DNA of 9,352 bases from Armatimonadota bacterium. Lineage in GTDB: Bacteria > Sysuimicrobiota > Sysuimicrobiia > Sysuimicrobiales > Humicultoraceae. The position numbers and the translations under genes are program-made. Under the pieces are notes generated by a model. That model saw nothing but the letters and a program-made list of their open reading frames with translations. It searched no databases and was not told the DNA's origin. Where the stretch lies: positions 1-9,352 of the forward strand of contig JACQHU010000023.1 of NCBI GenBank assembly GCA_016198805.1, written 5' to 3'. Below are positions 5,153 through 9,352 of this stretch, in pieces. The stretch's first letter is position 1, and each line of letters starts with the position of its first letter.

Positions 5153-5180
5153 AATGCTGCGACGATCATGCCGCGACGAT
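5153..5180. repeat. Tandem 14-bp direct repeat upstream of spoVS
   Basis: Two adjoining units, aatgctgcgacgat and catgccgcgacgat, are identical at 12 of 14 positions. They fill nearly half of the 66-bp csaB-spoVS gap, just upstream of the spoVS ribosome site. They could be a protein-binding site. On the minus strand a weak promoter-like pair (TTCAGA, 17 bases, CATGAT) overlaps them, too weak to annotate separately. Confidence 0.45.
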
Positions 5181-5198
5181 AGGGGTATCTGAAGGGGC

Positions 5199-6395
5199 CT
5201 ATTCCGTCCGCTGTGGGGGAACTCCTGCAGCCTCCTGGTGGGGAGACGCCTCCAGCACCGCGACCGCGGTGGCCACGCCGGCGGCCGCAGCGGCGCGGAA
5301 GCCCGGAAGCACGGCCAGGAGACGCGCGCGCAACGCGTCTCGGGCGTCCCAGGTGGCTGCGAGGGCATCCTGGAGGGCTGTGCCCGTGGCTTCCACCGGA
5401 AGGAGGCCGGGCAATCCGGTCTCGACCATGAACGCGGAGACTTTGGGGTCGTACGCCAGGCCCACCGCCGGCACCCCCTGGGCCGCCGCGAACACCAGGG
5501 CGTGCAGGCGGACCCCGATCATCATGTCCATGGCTCCGATCAGGCCGAGGAGGTCTTGAGGCGACTCGGCCTCGACCAGACGCCCTCGGGTGGCCTCTGC
5601 CAGGGCGCTCGCCACGGCGCGGTCACGGACCAGATCAAATGGGAAGACCGCAACAGCCGCCCGGCGCCGATCAGCGAACTGCCGCACCGCCTCGGCGAAT
5701 GCGCCGATGTTCAGGAGCCCCGGCCAGGGGCGTGGGGCCAGCCCGATGCGGGTTCCGTAGGCCTCCAGGCCCCACCGGACAAGTAGGGCGCGGACCCGGT
5801 CAGGGGGCGGCGGAGGCATCAGGAACGCCAGGTCGGCGCCGCGGTGGACCGGCTGCCTGATTCCCAGGGCGACCAGCGTCCGCGCCGAGTCGCCGTCGCG
5901 AACGCTGATGGCCGCGGCGCGGCCGAACGCCCGGCGCGCCAGTCCGAGCACCCAGCGGCGACGGACCGGCCCGATACCCTGACCGACGACCGCCAGCGGC
6001 ACACCGCGCGCCCCGGCGGCGAGCATCGCGCCCAGGTAATACAGCGCGCTGCGGGCGCTGGTGACATCTTGCACCAGCGAACCGCCCCCGCTGATCAGCA
6101 GCTGGGCGCCGCGCAGAGTCCTCCAGACTCCTGCGGGGTCGCGCGGCCAGGCTTCGACCTGGTGGAGGGCTCTCGTGCCCGCCGGATCCGCCGAGAGAAC
6201 CACGATGCGCGCATCGGGGAGCCGCGCGCGCAGTTCACTCAGCAGGCCGGCCAGGACCGCCTCGTCGCCGAGATTCCCCAGGCCGTAGTAGCCGCTGACT
6301 ACGATGGGGGCCGCAACCGGGCGGTCCAGCGGAGCACCAGGATGGTGGGGATTGAGACGATGGCGCCCAGCAGGAGGGCGTTGGCTGTGCGCCAT
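5199..6395 (-). CDS. csaB: Polysaccharide pyruvyl transferase CsaB
   Basis: A polysaccharide pyruvyl transferase (PF04230). CsaB transfers pyruvate from PEP to the secondary cell-wall polymer, making the ketal to which SLH domains of S-layer proteins bind. Residues (counted from the ATG at 6395) include GYYGLGNLGDEA at the start of the conserved part, SGGGSLVQD (102-110), GQGIGP (138-143) and GVRLHALVFAAAQGVP with the conserved Arg-His pair (H298). The start is uncertain. Homology begins at about 6305 (IVVSGYYG), just inside the end of the upstream gene. No ATG, GTG or TTG lies near it, and the ATG at 6395 adds about 30 low-complexity residues while overlapping the upstream gene by 97 bases. 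A CTG at 6329 or an ATC at 6305 are alternatives. The neighbouring DUF5693 gene is a common companion. Confidence 0.88.
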   Translation of the reverse strand: MAHSQRPPAGRHRLNPHHPGAPLDRPVAAPIVVSGYYGLGNLGDEAVLAGLLSELRARLPDARIVVLSADPAGTRALHQVEAWPRDPAGVWRTLRGAQLLISGGGSLVQDVTSARSALYYLGAMLAAGARGVPLAVVGQGIGPVRRRWVLGLARRAFGRAAAISVRDGDSARTLVALGIRQPVHRGADLAFLMPPPPPDRVRALLVRWGLEAYGTRIGLAPRPWPGLLNIGAFAEAVRQFADRRRAAVAVFPFDLVRDRAVASALAEATRGRLVEAESPQDLLGLIGAMDMMIGVRLHALVFAAAQGVPAVGLAYDPKVSAFMVETGLPGLLPVEATGTALQDALAATWDARDALRARLLAVLPGFRAAAAAGVATAVAVLEASPHQEAAGVPPQRTE

Positions 6396-8308
6396 GCCGT
6401 GAGGACCAGGGGCGTGTGGAGGTGCGAGAACGAGTTGATAGCGCCGGCCGTCCCGATGGCGCCGACCATGGCCAGGGCCGTCGCCGCCCGGCGCCATCCC
6501 AGCGCCACGGCGGCACCCGCAGCGGCCAGCGCGGGGTAGCCGAGCAGGAACTCCTTGGTGCGGGGCCTGGCGACGAAGATCTCCTCGAGCGTGGCCCGGA
6601 GCTGCTGCTCAATTCCCAGCGCCGGTTGGCTGATGTTGCCGGTACGCGCCAGCAGGACCACCACCGCCGCGCCGATCACCAGCGCGGCCACGGCCGCGCC
6701 GATCCGAAGCGGCTGGCCCACCCATGTCCCCAGTTCGCGCGCGGCCACTCGCCACCCGCCCGGAGGCCGGTGCACAAACGCCATCCAGAGGCCGACCAGC
6801 GCCACCGGGATCGCGTGGGCGGCTTTGACACCCAGGAACGTCGAAATCGCGAGCATGAACGCCCACTGGCTGAGGAGCGCGGCCACAAAGATGCCGGCTA
6901 TGACCGCGATCCCGACGGCCCGGACCAGGGTCAGCAGGCCGGCGCGCAGCGTGGCCAGGCCGCTGGCAACGGACGCTCGAACGGAAGCCCCGGGGCGCGG
7001 CATCGCCCACACGGCGGCGCCGCTCGCTCCCGCCACCGCGGTCGCCAGGGCGAGCAACTGGCGCCAGAGTGGGTCGAATCGCGTCAGGCCGGCAGCGGCG
7101 GTCCCCAGGACAGCGGCCCCAAGGACCACCGGTGCCAGGGCTCCGGGCAGGGTGACGCCGAGCGCCCCGGCCAGGCCGTCGAGCATCACCAGGCCGAGTG
7201 CCGCGGCTCCCAGGGCGACGACCGCGCCGAGGGCAACTGCCAACATCGGCGGGCCCGGGACGATGTGCTCAGGCAGCGGATGCGCGCGGCCGGGTGAGAA
7301 CTCCAGACGCCGGAGGCCGTCGGCGATGGCCTTCACCATCTCGAGGTTGGCATCGATGGCCGAGAGGCCGGCAGGGGTTCCAAGCAGCGGGCGCACATAG
7401 AGGATGCGGATGTTGCGCTCCTGGGCCGCGCGGAGGAAGCGGTCGGCGACTTCCCCCGCGCGCAGTTGAAGCAGTTCTTCAGGGGTCACGCTGAACACGC
7501 GGATGACGTCCGGCCGCATGAGCGCGGTCAGCCGATCTTCTCCTTTCTGCCTGCGGCGCGCCAGGAAGACCTCGATGCGGCCGAAGCGGGCGCCCGCGCG
7601 CCGGTACTCCTGCGCGGCCTCGTCAATCAACCCCTCATACCCCTGGACCTCGGTCAGCGCGAAGATCAGCGTGGGAGAAGGCGCCACCTGCGCGTAGCCC
7701 TCGACCAGCGCGCGCAGGCGCTCGGCCGTCAGCCCGCGGTAGTTACGGGGCCTCAGAACGATCCCCAGCCCGGCCGCCCTGAACGGCTCGGCGCTCGAGG
7801 GATGGAAGCCGAGGCCGAGTTCTTCCAGGTCTTGAGGGGTCCCCAGCACTTCGATGGCGCCATCCAGCGCGCGCACCCGGGCGTCCCCGAGCAGAGTACG
7901 CAGCGACCCTTCCACGAAGGGCAGGCGGTCCGCGGCACCTGTGACGTAGACGGCATCGGCGCGGAGAAGGCGGGCGGCGCGCAGGCGCTCAAACGGCTCG
8001 GCCAGCCTGCCCAGGCGCCTCTGGGACGCCAGCAGGCCGCCGGCCGCATAACTCACAACACCCTCTTCGGCCAGTTGCTTGAGCGTCAGATCCGGCAGGG
8101 CGACAGAGGTGGCGCCGCGGCGGCGGAGCTCGCGCATCACCGCGGCCACGTCGCGGCCTTCCCGCCGGGCCAGTGTCACCCAGTCCTGGGCGTCAAGGGC
8201 GATCTCAACGGCGCGGTTTCGGGACTCGACCCGATACCGCTGGCCGAGCACCACAGCCGCCGCCAGGAGCCCGACGGCGAGGCAGGCCAGGAGCAGACGG
8301 CGGGTCAC
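6299..8308 (-). CDS. DUF5693 family polytopic membrane protein
   Basis: A 669-residue membrane protein of unknown biochemical role. Residues 5-23 form an N-terminal membrane anchor. A soluble region, probably outside the membrane, covers about 25-350 and includes GIVLRPRNYRGL and the charged stretch RRRQKGEDRLTALMRPDVIR. Some nine hydrophobic segments follow between about 354 and 660. The strongest family mark is RPRTKEFLLGYPAL (581-594), a conserved stretch in DUF5693 proteins between the last membrane segments. Its position between an LmeA-like protein and csaB suggests a part in making, exporting or modifying an envelope polymer; this is inference. The GTG start at 8308 overlaps the preceding stop as GTGA, with weak GAGG upstream. 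The length is normal and I see no frame break. Confidence 0.88.
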   Translation of the reverse strand: MTRRLLLACLAVGLLAAAVVLGQRYRVESRNRAVEIALDAQDWVTLARREGRDVAAVMRELRRRGATSVALPDLTLKQLAEEGVVSYAAGGLLASQRRLGRLAEPFERLRAARLLRADAVYVTGAADRLPFVEGSLRTLLGDARVRALDGAIEVLGTPQDLEELGLGFHPSSAEPFRAAGLGIVLRPRNYRGLTAERLRALVEGYAQVAPSPTLIFALTEVQGYEGLIDEAAQEYRRAGARFGRIEVFLARRRQKGEDRLTALMRPDVIRVFSVTPEELLQLRAGEVADRFLRAAQERNIRILYVRPLLGTPAGLSAIDANLEMVKAIADGLRRLEFSPGRAHPLPEHIVPGPPMLAVALGAVVALGAAALGLVMLDGLAGALGVTLPGALAPVVLGAAVLGTAAAGLTRFDPLWRQLLALATAVAGASGAAVWAMPRPGASVRASVASGLATLRAGLLTLVRAVGIAVIAGIFVAALLSQWAFMLAISTFLGVKAAHAIPVALVGLWMAFVHRPPGGWRVAARELGTWVGQPLRIGAAVAALVIGAAVVVLLARTGNISQPALGIEQQLRATLEEIFVARPRTKEFLLGYPALAAAGAAVALGWRRAATALAMVGAIGTAGAINSFSHLHTPLVLTAWRTANALLLGAIVSIPTILVLRWTARLRPPS

Positions 8309-8988
8309 CGCGAGGCCTCTTCAACCCGTGCGTGGACGAGCACCCTTCCGGGTTCGGAGGCGATCCGGTCGATGTTCATCGGAAACGGCAGCGCGCCCAG
8401 CGAGATGTCCAGCTGCATCAGCGACAGCGCGGCGTTGGCGACCTGAGGCGGGACCTGCGTCTCGAGCACCTCCAGAGCCGTGACGCGAAACAACAGATCC
8501 CGGCCGGAAAGCGTATAAAATTCCCCGCGAAGCTTCAACGTTCCGGTCACCGGCCCGACGCGGAGAGTGCCGGACGCTTCCACGCCGCTGGCGCTGATAG
8601 TGACTTGGGGCTGCGCGACGCCCTTCGCGGCCAGGAGCCGTTCCAGGTCCTGGGCGCCGATCTCGATGCTGGCTTCACCGGACCGCACGGTCCGGACGGC
8701 CCACCGGCCGGCCGGCGATCGGACGAGCTCCACGCCGGCCAGCGTCGCCCTCATGCGTTGCGCGACCAGCTCGCCGAGCCGGACGCCTCGCGCCTCGACG
8801 TCAAGCGCGTCGACCCGTCCCTGCACCACCCCCCACAGCGTGGCGCGAGCCCGCACGTCGACCCACCCTGTCGGTTCCAGGTGCTGGCGCAGCAGCGCAG
8901 AGATCCGGTTCTCGACAAATCGCGACGGCAGCCAGATCGCCCCGGCGGTCAGAACGAGGAGGAGCGCCGCCCACCCGAGTCGCCGCAT
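8305..8988 (-). CDS. DUF2993 / LmeA-family phospholipid-binding protein
   Basis: A 227-residue secreted or membrane-anchored protein. Residues 2-20 (RRLGWAALLLVLTAGAIWL) form a signal or anchor segment. The rest is alternating strand-rich sequence of the DUF2993 type, with VDVRARATLWGVVQGRVDALDVEARGV-like strands early and a core around VTISASGVEASGTLRVGP. LPFPMNIDRIASEPGRVLVHA lies near the end. LmeA in mycobacteria binds phospholipid in the periplasm and supports mannan elongation; transfer of that role to this protein is inference. The ATG at 8988 is chosen over a TTG at 8991 three bases upstream; both share GGGCGGA as a weak ribosome site. It starts about 60 bases after prfB and runs into the DUF5693 gene by a four-base overlap, so the two are likely co-translated. 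Confidence 0.82.
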   Translation of the reverse strand: MRRLGWAALLLVLTAGAIWLPSRFVENRISALLRQHLEPTGWVDVRARATLWGVVQGRVDALDVEARGVRLGELVAQRMRATLAGVELVRSPAGRWAVRTVRSGEASIEIGAQDLERLLAAKGVAQPQVTISASGVEASGTLRVGPVTGTLKLRGEFYTLSGRDLLFRVTALEVLETQVPPQVANAALSLMQLDISLGALPFPMNIDRIASEPGRVLVHARVEEASR

Positions 8989-9050
8989 CAATCCGCCCGC
9001 GCCGGCCGCAGGCGTCGCATCACCCCCGGCCCGCGACGTCCTGTCATGGA

Positions 9051-9352
9051 TTACGACCTTCCTGCGGTCGCCCGCAGTGCGGCGTTGATGAACCGGTCGA
9101 TGCTGCCATCCAGCACCGCCTGGGTATCGCCCGTCTCAACGCCGGTGCGGTGGTCCTTGACCATTTGATAGGGGTGCAGCACGTAGGACCGGATCTGGTT
9201 CCCCCACGCGGCCTCCCGGTGCTCGCCGCGCAGTTCGGCGATCCGCTCGCGCTGCTGGGCCTCCGCGGCTTCGACCAGGCGGGCGCGCAGGATGCGCATG
9301 GCCGTCAGCCGGTTGGCGTGCTGGGACCGCTCGTTCTGGCACTGCACGACGA
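9051..9352 (-). CDS. prfB: Peptide chain release factor 2, C-terminal fragment
   Basis: The last 100 residues of RF2, which recognises UGA and UAA and releases the finished peptide. The fragment begins with VVQCQNERSQHANR, the stretch just after the GGQ loop, which lies outside the window. It continues with WGNQIRSYVLHPYQMVKDHRTGVETGDTQAVLDG, which is RF2-type; RF1 has a different sequence there (KIRTYNF-like). The end DRFINAALRA is normal. The frame is open to the window edge, so the gene continues beyond 9352. The programmed frameshift seen early in many prfB genes cannot be checked here. It is the first visible member of the minus-strand run, followed after about 60 bases by the DUF2993 gene. 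Confidence 0.95.
   Translation of the reverse strand, partial: VVQCQNERSQHANRLTAMRILRARLVEAAEAQQRERIAELRGEHREAAWGNQIRSYVLHPYQMVKDHRTGVETGDTQAVLDGSIDRFINAALRATAGRS

Noticed and set aside
5133..5198. Promoter TTCAGA-17-CATGAT before spoVS
   Set aside because: Each box matches consensus at only four of six positions, and no sigma-H-like pattern was seen; mentioned only with the tandem repeat.
6416..8446. Long plus-strand frames opposite the DUF5693 gene
   Set aside because: They are antisense to a gene with conserved motifs and membrane segments, and are expected by chance at this GC content.
1..9352. CRISPR array, rRNA, transposase or phage genes
   Set aside because: No regularly spaced repeats, rRNA stretches or transposase/phage motifs were found on either strand.

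Overview
The window is GC-rich DNA (45 of 60 bases are G or C at 5941-6000). It probably comes from a bacterium of a deep-branching, spore-gene-bearing terrabacterial lineage, such as an Armatimonadota/CSP1-3-like group, Chloroflexota or a GC-rich relative of the Firmicutes. This is inferred from three things: a spoVS gene, a csaB S-layer-polymer pyruvyltransferase next to a DUF5693 membrane protein, and a tRNA gene that encodes its own CCA. I cannot name the species.

Layout. Positions 1-971 (+) hold the end of livG and all of livF, the two ATPases of a branched-chain amino-acid-type ABC importer. Positions 972-2255 hold a small, less GC-rich accessory segment on the minus strand. It carries a PIN-domain (VapC-like) toxin and two DUF104/AF2212-like antitoxins, driven by a clear sigma70-type promoter (TTGACC-17-TATGAT). 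Positions 2256-2329 (-) are tRNA-Gln(CTG), with its own strong promoter (TTGACC-18-TATAAT). Positions 2429-9352 (-) are a long co-directional run in transcription order: prfB 3' end, LmeA-like DUF2993 lipoid-binding protein, DUF5693 polytopic membrane protein, csaB, spoVS, prs and gltX. Several junctions are stop/start overlaps (GTGA, TGATG), which suggests an operon with translational coupling.

How the genes work together. prfB, prs and gltX are housekeeping genes (translation termination, PRPP supply, glutamyl-tRNA synthesis). The DUF2993-DUF5693-csaB block looks like an envelope or secondary-cell-wall-polymer module. gltX lies directly upstream of tRNA-Gln, a substrate of GluRS where a non-discriminating enzyme is used.

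The most interesting structure is the toxin-antitoxin segment. It is bracketed by an exact 17-bp direct repeat (977-993 and 2248-2264) that contains the 3' end of tRNA-Gln, as at a tRNA integration site. No integrase is visible. In addition, the antitoxin promoter shares GCGTAT...ATGCGCTGCA with the tRNA-Gln promoter, which suggests either partial duplication of the tRNA locus or a shared operator. Other points for a second look are a Gln in place of the catalytic Lys in prs, an unplaced start for csaB, a tandem 14-bp repeat upstream of spoVS and a hairpin in the tRNA leader.
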